A program made the position numbers and the translations under genes. From Emydura subglobosa (Eukaryota; Chordata; Testudines; Chelidae), in contig ML679956.1 of the NCBI GenBank assembly GCA_007922225.1, positions 19,842,689 to 19,906,688 of the forward strand: 64,000 bases of DNA, in the 5' to 3' direction. The stretch's first letter is position 1; every line of letters starts with the position of its first letter. The notes under the pieces were generated by a model. The model saw nothing but the letters and a program-made list of their open reading frames with translations, ran no database searches and was not told the origin of the DNA. Below, piece by piece: positions 12,781-23,290 of the stretch.

Positions 12781-13378
12781 AGCCACAACAGAGCAAACAT
12801 CATTCTGGGATGTATTAGCCTGAGTGTTGTAAGCAACACAGAGAAGTAATTCTTCGGCTCTGCTCCGCACTGATTAGGTCTCAACTAGAATACTGTGTCC
12901 AGTTCTGGTGCCACGTTTCAGGAGAGATGTGTACAAATTGGAGGAAGTCCAGAGAAGAGCAACAAAAATGATTAAAGATCTAGAAAACATCACCTTTGAG
13001 GGAAGATTGAAGAAATTGGCTTTGTTTAGTCTGGAGAAGAGAAGACTAAGGGGGGGACATGATAACAGTTTTCAAGTACATAAAAGGCTGTTACAAGGGA
13101 AAGGGGGAAAAAATGTTCTCCGTAACCTCTGAAGGTAGGACAAGAAGCAATAGGCTTAAATTGCAGCAAGGGTGGTCTAGGTTGGACAGTTGTCAGGGTA
13201 GTTAAGCACTGGAATAAATTGCTAAGGAGGCTGTGGAGTCTCCATCATTGGAGATTTTTAAGAGCAGGTTAGTCTAACAACTGTCAGGGATGGTCTATAA
13301 TTCTTGGTCCTGTCATAAGTGCCTGGGACTGGACTAGATGACTTCGCGAGGCCCCTTCCAGTTCTGTGAGTCTATGAA
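12781..13378 (+). mobile_element. CR1 LINE, 5'-truncated, 3' end
   Basis: Translated similarity to the C-terminal part of CR1 ORF2 runs through [13 protein letters not shown], [14 protein letters not shown] and [12 protein letters not shown], in the same order as the better copy at 46894-49103 (compare [35 protein letters not shown]). The 3' UTR ends in the typical GGACTAGATGACTTCGCGAG, CCTTCCAGTTCTGTGAG, TCTATGAA series. The copy is clearly older: the frame is broken after about 13132 (KNVLRNL) and the polymerase active-site region is absent. It inserted independently of its neighbours. Confidence 0.9.
12908..13132 (+). pseudogene. CR1 ORF2 C-terminal fragment
   Basis: A 74-codon remnant of the region after the CR1 reverse-transcriptase palm. 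It holds [19 protein letters not shown] and [17 protein letters not shown], both found in the same order in the 47353-49014 frame. The intact protein copies the element's RNA at a nicked target. This fragment has no catalytic residues and ends at a mutation, so it cannot be functional. The start codon is only the first ATG inside the fragment. Confidence 0.85.
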
Positions 13379-14442
13379 ATTGCTCAGTGCTTGTGAAGGA
13401 TTCTTAATATTTTGTTTAAACATCTGGGCTATTTTGTTTACTGAAGATCTTTTCAGAACTAGTTGACATTCCCAAGTAATACTTTTTCACTGTAATTTAG
13501 ACACTATTTTCTTCCTTTTATGTTTCTATACTGTATTATAATAAGATTATTGTAATTGTAATTCACATCAACAAAGGGACATTTTCTTATTCGATTATCA
13601 CACGATTACCATCATTCTGCTCTGAGCAAAAGATATAATATACCTCATACACCTTTGGTGGTATATGAAATATATGTTGGATAAACATGAGAGAGGGAGA
13701 AATCCAGTAGGGAATTGCGATGTGAATGCATTATTTGTTTGTTTTTTTAAAAAACACTGTGTAAAAGAAAAGTTCCTAATTTGTCATTTCAATAGTATCA
13801 AAACTATAGTTGAAAAGACTTCGGATGCCTTTGAACTAACTTGCCTTTTCGTGGCAGTAGGAAGAAGGTTTCACACTTTTGTTTTTTTAATCTGTTCATT
13901 CAAGAGGTTATGGTCTAATCAAATTATAATGTGTCCATGCCTTGGTTAAGAAATAGAAAATAGGTCAATAAGGAAAAATGGAGCTGAAATCATCTATAAA
14001 ATTATGACAAGTTTTTAATTGTGGAAGAGGGTTAGAGATCATAGAGCATTTGAAAAAGATATAGCTGTGGTCAAGTTTGTTTAGCTTTTAAGAGATGTTA
14101 ATCTATTTGCCAAATAAGTTTAAAAAAAAAACCCCAAAAAAACCAACCCTTTTTTAAAAAAATAACATTTTAAAGAGGGACAAAACCAAAAATATTAAGT
14201 AGGTCGGGGGTGAAGGAGGTCTGCAAGCACAACTGAAAGAAGATAGTGTCAAATGAAATAATGTACCAAAGATTCAAGAATTTGTGAGACTGGACTCCAT
14301 TTAGTTTCTTAATCATTTAGCAGCCTTGTCTACCCTTACTTTGCTTATGAGATTGGACAAGATCACAGCTAAGGCAATACAATATTATGGAGACTGTATT
14401 ACCAGTACCATAGTTAAGGCAGCATTTAGCTTTTCATTTCAT
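13379..14442. other. Non-coding DNA, nothing identified
   Basis: AT-rich sequence with A-rich runs near 14120-14160. Short open frames carry no domain. Confidence 0.45.
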
Positions 14443-14688
14443 TATGGATAGAACAAATATTTATTATAACCAGGATGACTCCACTTCCTCTTAGGGGACA
14501 GATTTTATTATCTAGAAAGTTGGAAGTAAATATATTCAGTAGCTTAGGCATTCAAAAGGGTTAGAAAGGAATAATTTTTAATATTTGAATACCCAAGCTA
14601 CTGAATACATTTACTTCTGATTTTCTAGATAATTAAATCTGTCCCCTAAGAGGAAGTGGTATCATTCTTGTTATTACATTATCCATTT
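14443..14688. mobile_element. Long inverted repeat, probable fold-back MITE
   Basis: The left arm, about 14468-14556, and right arm, about 14584-14672, are reverse complements over about 89 bp with roughly 11 mismatches by eye. Shared blocks are CCACTTCCTCTTAGGGGACA, ATTATCTAGAAA and ATTCAGTAGCTT. The loop is about 27 bp. Weaker pairing (ATGGATA on both sides) continues outward to about 14443 and 14688, with a gap of about 9 bp in one arm. It codes for nothing. I could not identify terminal motifs of a known transposon superfamily or a secure target duplication. Confidence 0.75.
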
Positions 14689-15039
14689 AAAATTAGGACT
14701 GATATCTAATGTTTCTTTGAAACTTTCTAATTTACAAACAGCTATATTTCAAGTTTAAGTTCAAATTTCAAGTTGCAAAATCTAATGCAGAGAGTAGTAG
14801 AAGGCAAAGAGGGTCCCTTTCTAATATGATAAAAATAAACACACACAGTACTCTTTGTCTCAAAGAAAAAAATCAAATACAAAACACCTGATGATCTGAA
14901 CCTCTAAGAACCCTTTATTCATATAGGCAATAGAGTATCTGTCACCAGAAAGGAAAGAGGGGCAAAAATTGCCCAATAAACTGCAGACGCTGATGTAGAC
15001 AATGAAATGTAATGATGTAATACAAAGTCTTCCTAGCAA
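14689..15039. other. Non-coding DNA, nothing identified
   Basis: AT-rich. A minus-strand open frame at 14860-15222 overlaps the L2 scrap on the other strand and has no domain of its own. Confidence 0.45.
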
Positions 15040-15200
15040 AGCTAAACTTCTGTTTGTTTGTTTTTTTCTACTGGATCTATCTGCCATTTTTGACACTATC
15101 GATCTTTCCTTCCTGGATTTGAGACTTTGGCCTGCTGCCTCTTGTGTTACCTCACTGGAGGCCACTCCTGCATCTCCTTTCTTAGCATAGCATCCTTCCT
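15040..15200 (+). pseudogene. L2-type LINE reverse-transcriptase fragment
   Basis: The plus-strand reading at 15050-15190 contains LLDLSAIFDTID, which matches the LLDLSAAFDTxDH motif (polymerase motif A, first catalytic Asp) of L2-clade LINEs. It is followed by a decayed stretch ending in LEATPASPFLA. Only about 50 codons are recognisable and nothing continues on either side. The L2 3' region at 16740-17540 lies on the same strand 1.5 kb downstream and could belong to the same old insertion, but the intervening sequence does not show it. Confidence 0.5.
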
Positions 15201-15849
15201 TGTTTGAAAGCAGTGAAAACAAACTGAATGAAACGTAGTAGATTCAAATCAACTTCTTTTTCAGAATCTTCATTGCACGGCATATTTTAAAATTGCAGTT
15301 GTTGATTCCAATGCAAAAAAAAAATAATAAGAAATGTTGGAATTTCCCATGGAACAGAAATTTCATTTTCCAATCAGCTCTAATTATGAACTTCTCTCTC
15401 ATTATCCTGACATCTGAAAAAAACCTTTTCCCCTTCACTAATCATGTACATCTCCCCTGACCAGTATGTGCAGCAAAGGAGGAACCATGCCAAAATGGCA
15501 TTCTGATGGGAAAAAGGTGCATGATATGTCCCAATGACTTGTTAAAAGGACAGTTACTACCTCAGTTAGGAATCTATTTTAATCCCTGCTTCAAGCTTCA
15601 CCATCCCTTTAAAAAAAAAATAGGATAACTGTTACACACACAGGTGAAAGTGAAGGTAGCTTTGTAAAAACTATTGTGAAAAACTCTCTCTCAACATACT
15701 GACTTTTGGGAATGGTAAAAAAGAGACTGGCAGAAATCCTTTTAAATTCCTTGCGCGGAGGCTGTTTGTTCAGGCTTTGTTCAGGAGGCAACTGCTCTGA
15801 ACCCTTTGCACTGTAGCATATATATTTTTTTTAATCCAGATTGGATGTT
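15201..15849. other. Non-coding DNA, nothing identified
   Basis: AT-rich. Short minus-strand open frames at 15244-15438 and 15609-15791 have no domain. Confidence 0.45.
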
Positions 15850-15925
15850 TTTCTAAAAGATCTGCTCTAGGAATGATTTTGGGGAAGTTCTATAGGCTAT
15901 GTTCTTCAGGAGATCAGTGTACATT
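15850..15925 (+). mobile_element. CR1 3' UTR scrap
   Basis: The words TCTAAAAGATCTGCTCTAGG, GGGGAAGTTCTATAGGC and TTCTTCAGGAGATCAG follow the order expected in a sauropsid CR1 3' UTR. The terminal tail is missing, so this is a short internal scrap. Confidence 0.45.
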
Positions 15926-16739
15926 GCTAGCACAGGGGATCTGAATGTGTACAGGACTGGTTCATTTGTTTGGTAAAGTAGGCAGTTCAGTTTGTAATAG
16001 CCTATGTCTTTCAGTGTACTTTGAAATCTTTTTTGCAACTCTGTTACTTGCAAATTGTCCCAGTACATTCTGCAATATTTTATTACTTACAGAGGACCAC
16101 CTCCGACCAATACAAACGTGCATAAAGCACTGAAGAAAAAGGTATCACTTTCCATAATTACTTTTAGCACAGGATTCACTTACATTTTCATAATTATTTA
16201 AGTTTTACATGGAATTTTGCAGTTTAAATGAAAAATTATAGTCAAATTAGCTATTTTGTCATAGTATTACAGTTCTTGGATTCTGCAGGATGTAGACACA
16301 GCCATTTGAGCTCACATCACCCTTACTTGGGTATTTAGTTCTGTCTGTAGATTCACAGAATCCATTTGCTAAACTGGAACAATTTGACAGATGATTTTGT
16401 GCTCTTAGATATAACATGCTACTTCAGGAGTCAAATTCAGGCAGCATTTCTCTCATTTCTTTAAGCACCTTAGAATTCCTTGATGAGGGTCACTAATGTG
16501 CAACCTGGTTCCTGATCTTCTGGGGACAAATAGTTGTAAGGATGAAAAGAGAATGCTTTGAAAGTAAGTTTAAAAGAAGGATGAATTTTGTAAGAGAAAG
16601 TACTCTAATAGACTAGAGTGGATAAAGCACTGGAAAGTATTAATAAGGAAAAAGCTTGCAGTGATGGGGATAGATTGCATGATTGGGTAGGTTCGAAGAT
16701 CCTCTTCCATAAAAAAAAATCTGGGGAAAGGGAAAAGTT
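15926..16739. other. Non-coding DNA, nothing identified
   Basis: AT-rich. No feature seen. Confidence 0.45.
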
Positions 16740-17540
16740 GCAAAAACCAGTTGAAATTCATCTCCAGACCCTCACAATCTTATGGCTTGGTTATTGCAAC
16801 CTCTCTGATCTTGCTGACTTCCCCATTTTCCATCCTACCCCAATCCACACAAATTATAGTTACTGACTCTCCCCCATATTGAAAACCTTTAATTGCCTCC
16901 CTGGTTTCCTTCACATCAAATTCAGGCTTCTTTTCCTCAGTCTTAAGGCCCTTCATAACTGTGTGTTCCCCACTTGTCTAATAGTTTCTCTTACTGAGTC
17001 ACTTTGCTCCCATTCCACTTCCTCAATGATGCCACCTTTAAATTACCCATTTGTCTGCTTCTCCCACAAATGTCTCTGCATGTTCTTATGCACTGCTTAT
17101 TAAGCATGAAACCCCATCGCTGAAGTATTCCATAAGGCTATCCTATCCTATCTTTCCTCGTACCCTCTTCTGTTTTGGAACCTACAAGAGATCAGCCAAC
17201 TAAAGATGGCTAGGCTGAGCAGCTCTCAGGGATAGGAGACATTGTTTATTAAAGTAAAAAACAAAATAGAACAAAACTTTCAAATGATTCAGAGCCATCA
17301 ATTGTTCACATAGCACATGTACCTATGTGAATATATTATTTTGTTGTTGTTCTATTCCTCCTCCAGTCCCACTCTCACTGATTTATTTTTCTTGCTTGTT
17401 GCTGTCTTATTTCAAATTAAACTGTAAACTCTTCAGGGCAGAAATGATGGATTCCTATGTACAGTGCCACAGCACAATAGAGCCCCCAATCCTAACTGGA
17501 TAGCACCACAACATCAATGTCACTGGCAGAGAGGGCAGAA
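16740..17540 (+). mobile_element. L2-type LINE, 3' region
   Basis: A run of decayed coding sequence (KTFNCLPGFLHIKFRLLFLS, then KALHNCVFPTCLI) matches the pattern of the C-terminal L2 ORF2 region (a CLPVxxRIxFKxLxLxxKALH-like series). The 3' UTR has AAACTGTAAACTCTTCAGGG, then CAGAAATG, then CAGTGCCACAGCACAATAG, the typical L2/MIR-like 3' tail. It is strongly mutated and therefore old. Open frames at 16618-16866 and 16879-17103 are pieces of it. It ends near 17540 with no clear target duplication. Confidence 0.7.
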
Positions 17541-19029
17541 GTCAGCTATGTGGAGAAGGAGTTAGTTATTAAACGACCATTCCTTTTGTGTCCTTCCCCC
17601 ATGTCACATTATGGGCTCTTCTGGTAAGGGGATGAGCTTTCAAAGTCATTGGGACCACTCACTCATGCTCAAGTATTTTGCTGGATCAGGCCAAGATCAT
17701 TCAGGACTGTGCCAGCTTGAGTCCTATGATCCTTTTGCTCCTATCCACAGAAGGGCACAGAGTAGTCTGTTTTCTCTCTTATCTAATAAACTTGCAAGTA
17801 CTGCAGATCATCTCAGTAATGGAATAACAGCTTGTGAATTGAGTGATTTTTACATAAGGGAGCCAATATGAATCCTTGTAGTGGTGAGGAATAATGTTTC
17901 AAATGAAAAATATCCTCCAGAATGTTCCAGGAGAGTAATTTTTACATGGTGCATGTGCACACAAAAATTACAGCACAGAGTGTAGAAGTGGATTATAGTG
18001 CATTGCTTTGATTCTCCAATATTCACCCTCTGGGATTCATTTTGAATTAAAACTGAAAATGAAAAGATAAACTGGAAAAAAAAATGTCCTCAGCTGCCAC
18101 AAAGGTCATATATAATGTGTTGCATTAAATCACCAGAACACATATATAGGAGACAGTGGCAGCAAAAGTAAAAATATAGTCTTGCTTAATAGTTTGACAG
18201 CTTTCATCACAAGAAATGGCATGAGCTAAGCCAAAAAAGGGAGAAGCACCTATTTTGTTGTACTGGGAGTAGCCAAGACAATCTGGCATGGATAAAAGAA
18301 GAAAAGCTTCCTAGACATTTACCTTGCATTATGTTTTTTTTCTACTCCTCAGCAAACAGACCTGTTTTTGAGGGTCGGGGAGGGAAATCTCAAACACTGT
18401 TTTATGTTGCTATTACCTGTCAGTTTCTTGAGGGTAAAAGAGCTTTAAAATATAATATATTACTTTAAACTACTGAAGTTCAGTTGACGGATGAAAGACA
18501 AAATTACAAGCACTGCATTATAAATATATCTAAAGGAGAAGTATGAAAACACAAGATGGTTTAATTTTTCCATTTGTTGTGTACATATTGGAGTGTTGAC
18601 AGTACTATTGACAGAATTCCCAGTTTCTTGTGTATGCTGTGGGTCAAAGTTTGCTGCAGAATATGTTCACTTCACTGATGTTACAAATCCAAGTACAGAT
18701 ATTCGAAATCAGTTAAACCTGGCTAAAGTGGAAAGGAAAGCTTTAGACGGTCTCCATTTAACTTCAGTAGATTACTTTGGGGATTCTTATGGGACTTTTA
18801 GGATCAATCATAGAAATTAGAGATGATAAAAGCCCATCTATAATACAGCCCATTCCCAGTGCCAGGACAGGATAGTTTCTTATGATACGTTTTGCATTTT
18901 TTTCCCAGTCTATGTTAGAAGGCACCCAGAGATTAGGACTTTACTGCTTACCTTAGACTATGGAATATTTTTCCATTTGGCTTAATTTTTCTTTTACTTT
19001 CATTCCATTAACTTCTATTTATTCTCCCT
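17541..19029. other. Non-coding DNA, nothing identified
   Basis: AT-rich. Open frames at 17611-17871 and 18593-18820 show no known domain and no splice context that I trust. Confidence 0.4.
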
Positions 19030-19217
19030 TGTAGGAGCCTTTCCCCTCAAGTGACTGACAGCAATGTTGCCCTTGCTAGTGCCCAGGAACACAAGTATGG
19101 GGATCATCTACCATGCTGGTTGACACTCCATATCCCAGAGGAGATACAATCTCAACAAACCCATTCAGATGACCCTTGCAGTCCCTTCTAACCCTAATGA
19201 TTCTATGATTCAGCTAG
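19030..19217 (+). mobile_element. CR1-like LINE 3' tail
   Basis: Ends in CAGATGACCCTTGCAGTCCC, TTCTAACCCTAATGATTCTA, TGATTC, which matches the CR1 terminal region including its ATGATTCT-type short tail repeat. The body upstream (GGTTGACACTCCATATCCCA) is too diverged to place. No coding part is present. Confidence 0.7.
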
Positions 19218-22200
19218 CATATATGCTGTGTGCTCAGCAGCATATTCAAGCCAGGGCCTCAGGATGCTTTTTAAGATAAGTAGAAAAATGCATCTAAAAG
19301 TTATTAACCAAACTATCTAGCCTTCTGTGCTCGTGTAGTATGATTCATATGCTGGCCTCAGAGCTGGCACTGCTTTGCCCTCCCCCACCCTTCATGTGGC
19401 TACCTCATATAGTAGCAAGATACTACTCCAAAAGATTTTAAAGCTATTTTTGGTCTGATGTGTTTCCCCGTAACAAAAAGATAACAAACATTTTCTTCCA
19501 GAGTTCATATATTGTCTGATGTGAGGATTTTTAACTGCTCACATATGGGTCTCTGCAGTGCTCACGTGTATAATTTTGTCTGGGAACTTTCATAAGGATA
19601 TTTAATAGGAAGACTATATTTTCTAACTCTGGTATTACTCAGCTTCTGCCCACACATGCTATATGACTTCTGCTTTACTCTAGCCAACCATATAAATCTT
19701 TGTCTTTCATAAGAAGTAAAATTCACTAACTTCTACAGTCAAAATTGTTGTTGAAAAATGAGTTTATATAGCATGGTATTTGCAACAAATGCAATGAAAC
19801 CTGGTTTGAGTGACCACAAAAAAGATTATCTAAGTTCTAGTGACTTTTTTGATTTTACCCTACAGGCTCAAAAACCAAAAGACAAATAAAGGGCCCCAAA
19901 ATTATTAATTTAAAAAAAGGTCTCATGATTTTGAAGTCGTGTGAGATTTTTCTGAGGCCTGACTCTCAATTCCGAACACTTGGATTGGCAATATTGCTCT
20001 CCTAATGTAAATGGTTATGTACATATTTTTGTAAAACCTGCAATATTTATTTGACCATGCCAAACAGAAACAAAAACTAAGCAAGAGTAACAAAGAAAAT
20101 AACTCATCTCCAAAAGCCTAACTGATAAATGTGGAAGGAAAAGAAAAATTCCAACTTGAACCAATGGATGTAATCTCTTTGTTGTGCTTCATTTAGTAGT
20201 GGTTGAATTTACAGTTGACTTTTATCTCTGGCTAATTGTTATAGTGATAAAACAATAATACATATATTTAACTAAAAAAAAACCCACCTTGGCACTTAAC
20301 AATACCTATGAAACTTGCAGACTTACATGTGTCTCTTTCTGCCAGTCACTCCAATTACATATAGGTGTAATGCATGTAGAGTGGAATTCTTCTAAGGTAC
20401 CACCTCCTGATTCACCTGGTTGCAGACAAGATTATGCTTTAACTGCAGCGCTCAGAGAATGCAGTGTAAGACTGCTGAAATTGGTACAGATCTTTTAGGC
20501 TTTGGAGAGGATACCACTCGATTTTACCACTGATGAATATCATCACATGCAAATCCAGGCACTCCATGAACCTGTGTGAGATGGGACTACCACATGCAGT
20601 CTGCCTTCTGCTTTGTCCCTTCTCTGAGGCCGTGAACCTGAGTGAGAGTGTGGGTATGCCTTGCTTCCCTGACAGCATACATCATCTCCAATATGTTGTG
20701 TTTTTCTCATCCACATGTGCAGTGTTACCTGCCAGATAATGATGCTGCTACTGCTACTGAAATTGGCCCAGTGTGCTCTAGAAGACACTAAATCTGTGGC
20801 CTCAGAGCTCTCTGAAGGTTTCACATCTTGCCAAAGATATGGTACAGGATTTTGAGGGGGGAGCATCGGGGTGTCTGCCATTAGGAAACAGCAATAGCCA
20901 TCATTTTCCAGAAGCCCTCACATTACACTTGTGAGACAGAGAACAGGTCAAGCACTAGCTTCTTGGCACAGGTAGAATTCAGTAATAGGGCATTGGGGTT
21001 GTGTTTGACAGTATTTGGGGGCCTTCACAATGCATTCTGAATGGGCCTCCTGCAGGCTGTGTTCTACCTCAGTTATATGCTTTTGGCTCCCCACACATTC
21101 CACCTCCCAGTATGTAGATGACTATGCTTTATTTTGTGCATAGGCAATACCCATTTAGAAGGGGTCTGATCCATAGCTAGTCATCATCTGATATATTTCA
21201 CAAGTTGCCCAACAAATATTCCCCCAAAGAGAATATATTTAGTACTATTTCTCCATTATTTCATGTCCTTCTCAATGATGGACCTTTCCCCTTCCAACCT
21301 TTTCTTTTGTTTCTTATGTAAAGTCCTTTTTAAAATAGCAATACAATTCTATAAAATTCTCTGACAAGAAAATGACTAAATTCCTGGGAAGTATTAGAGG
21401 AACTGGAATTTCTGTTCCACAGGAAATTCTGAAATTTTGAGGAAAAATTGGAACAAAAAGCTAATATTTCCCCTGAAATTAATTTTTAAAACTTAATTTC
21501 TAATCAATTAAAACACTTCTTTTGTTGATGTTTTAAAAAAATATTTATTTTATTGTAATGTATCATATAAAATAAGATTTTGAAAGTCATTTTGAAAAAA
21601 AAAAAAAAAAAGCATTCCATTCAAACAGGCTGAAACAGCATGTTTTGATCTTATATAATGCTTACTTTTTAATTTTTTTCCTAAATGAAATTTTTTCAAA
21701 CTCTCACTTTACTTTGGAATGTGTCTATTTTGATGAAAAAATTGTGAAAATTTTTTGACTAACTTTACTAATTATAAGAGAGATTATTGAAGTTTAGATG
21801 TATTAGTCATGTTAAGGTTAGAACTATTATTTTCATCTTATCTCTCTTCTAGATTTTCTGATCTAAACTACTGCAATCAAGTTCTTCTGATGTGAATATT
21901 TTTTTGACCGTTTAGAAGTCGTGTTTCTGATATCTGCATAAATAGAAAAAAGCAAGTTCTTTTATCTTCTCCCAAATTATTTTAATTTGAGGCAGAAGGT
22001 AATTTTACACAGGACATTGATTGTGCAAACAAATATTGAATGGCTGGCTGTGCTAGGAGTGTACAATGCTGTGTCCTGGGAACTCTGTAAAAGTGACATT
22101 TTCAGTGTAAATAGGGAACATGGTAAATAGTTACTTGTTTGGCAACTAATGTATTACAGAGAAGCTTCAGACATGAAAAATAACTACAGCTGGGGTAACA

Positions 22201-22494
22201 GAGAAGCTGCCAAATGGATTTGCTGTAGACAGAACAAGTGAGTCATTGTAGATGTAACATTTTTTGGATTTTGACTCTTAATTACAAACACTTTTTCTGT
22301 GGTATACTTATGAGCTTCTAACGAGTTACAACTTAGAGCAGGCTGGGAAACAGAATTTCTGTCACATGAAAAATGAGTTTTCAAGATGGAAAGTCAAAAG
22401 CTTATTTTTCTTGGTGAGGGAATGGGGGCAGAATAAAATTAAAAAATATTTTGTTTGGGAGCAGGAACATTTTGATGTTTCCAAAATGAAGTAT
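19218..22494. other. Non-coding DNA with A/T-rich repeat-like stretch
   Basis: No gene seen. At about 21380-21770 there are many GAAATTTT/AAAATTTC words and an A17 run (about 21595-21611), resembling the AAATTTT-rich interior of the miniature elements at 28472 and 30.4-30.7 kb, but no end pair can be defined. Open frames at 20289-20881 lie on both strands and carry no domain. Confidence 0.35.
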
Positions 22495-22770
22495 GCTCCT
22501 GACACTGACAGGGAACAGGGCATTCCATCTGCTTGGTTACCTGACTCCAAGGCTCCCTGGATGTTCACCTCCCCCATACCCACCTGGCAGGCTGCCCCAC
22601 TCCTATCTTTTCCTTGGAAACCTGTCTGGTTTCCTGCCAGCTTTCCCATTTGTCTCTTGGGCAACCCACCTGGCTTGCGGCTCTCAGACATGCAGCTCTT
22701 CCAGAGCTCCCAGGATTCTGGGTTCTCATACTCCAGGTAGCCCACCAAGTAGACTATCCTGGAAGCAGTG
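22495..22770. other. GC-rich segment open on both strands
   Basis: A 270-bp pyrimidine-rich patch that is free of stops in several frames on both strands. That is what base composition alone predicts. The peptides are low-complexity Pro/Ser/Leu with no domain. It could be an old repeat abutting the next MITE. Confidence 0.35.
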
Positions 22771-22780
22771 TTCCTAGTAC

Positions 22781-22920
22781 AGCTGGGCAGAGAACAGTAA
22801 GTCTGTTTTGCAGAGAATTTTAAAATGTTGGGGTTTCATTCTGATTAAAAACCAACTAATTAACAAAACCAAATTTCTGAATCCTCCATGAAATGGAATT
22901 ACTGTTTTCTGCCCAGCTCT
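22781..22920. mobile_element. MITE with GAGCTGGGCAG-type ends
   Basis: The left end AGCTGGGCAGAGAACAGTAA and right end TTACTGTTTTCTGCCCAGCT are reverse complements with one mismatch in 20. The element is about 140 bp and non-coding. Related ends occur at 28472-28741 and 43885-44047, and a right end occurs at about 30680-30699, so this is a small family in the window. The transposase superfamily is not determined. Confidence 0.7.
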
Positions 22921-23074
22921 AGTTATGACTGATTTTTTTGGATGTGCTGGAAATTCCATAATATATATTTTTTAAAAATTTCAATAAATTATGCAAATTT
23001 TTGGCAAATTGAAGAAACTCCATTAAAATTCAAACAAATCAATCTGAAATGGATTTTTCCTACCAGAGACAGAG

Positions 23075-23290
23075 GCCTCCCTTTGTAGCTTTTAGTCCAA
23101 TGCTTACAGGACTCACCTGGGATGTGGGAGACCCGGGTTGAATTCCCTACTGGCAGGTCTCTGTCTCTCTTGTTGAAGCTATTCCACTTTGTGTAAATAA
23201 TAATTGGTCTAGGAACTGGGACCTTCTGGCTTCTGTATCTAGGTCAGTGGCCTAACCACCAGGTTCTTACTCTTTCCTGGGTCCAATGAT
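23075..23290. repeat. Fold-back repeat with tRNA-like words, copy 1
   Basis: Contains GGATGTGGGAGACCCGGGTT and later CAGTGGCCTAACCACCAGGT, the two arms of the fold-back family seen more fully at 50195-50570. The interior TTGAAGCTATTCCACTTTGT is also shared in spirit with copy 3 (AAAGTGGAACACCTTTCACA, opposite strand). The GGGTTGAATTCC word resembles a tRNA B box, but the flanks do not fold as a tRNA. Confidence 0.6.

Noticed and set aside
18593..18820. 75-codon frame with VCCGSKFAAEYVHF
   Set aside because: The Cys pair is not part of a recognised finger; no splice context or conservation evidence.
22362..22823. Overlapping frames of 69-128 codons on both strands
   Set aside because: Stops are rare because of base composition; peptides are low-complexity and differ from frame to frame.
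23085..23155. tRNA gene suggested by GGGTTGAATTCC B-box-like word
   Set aside because: No acceptor stem or A-box arrangement folds; it is one arm of a fold-back repeat seen three times.
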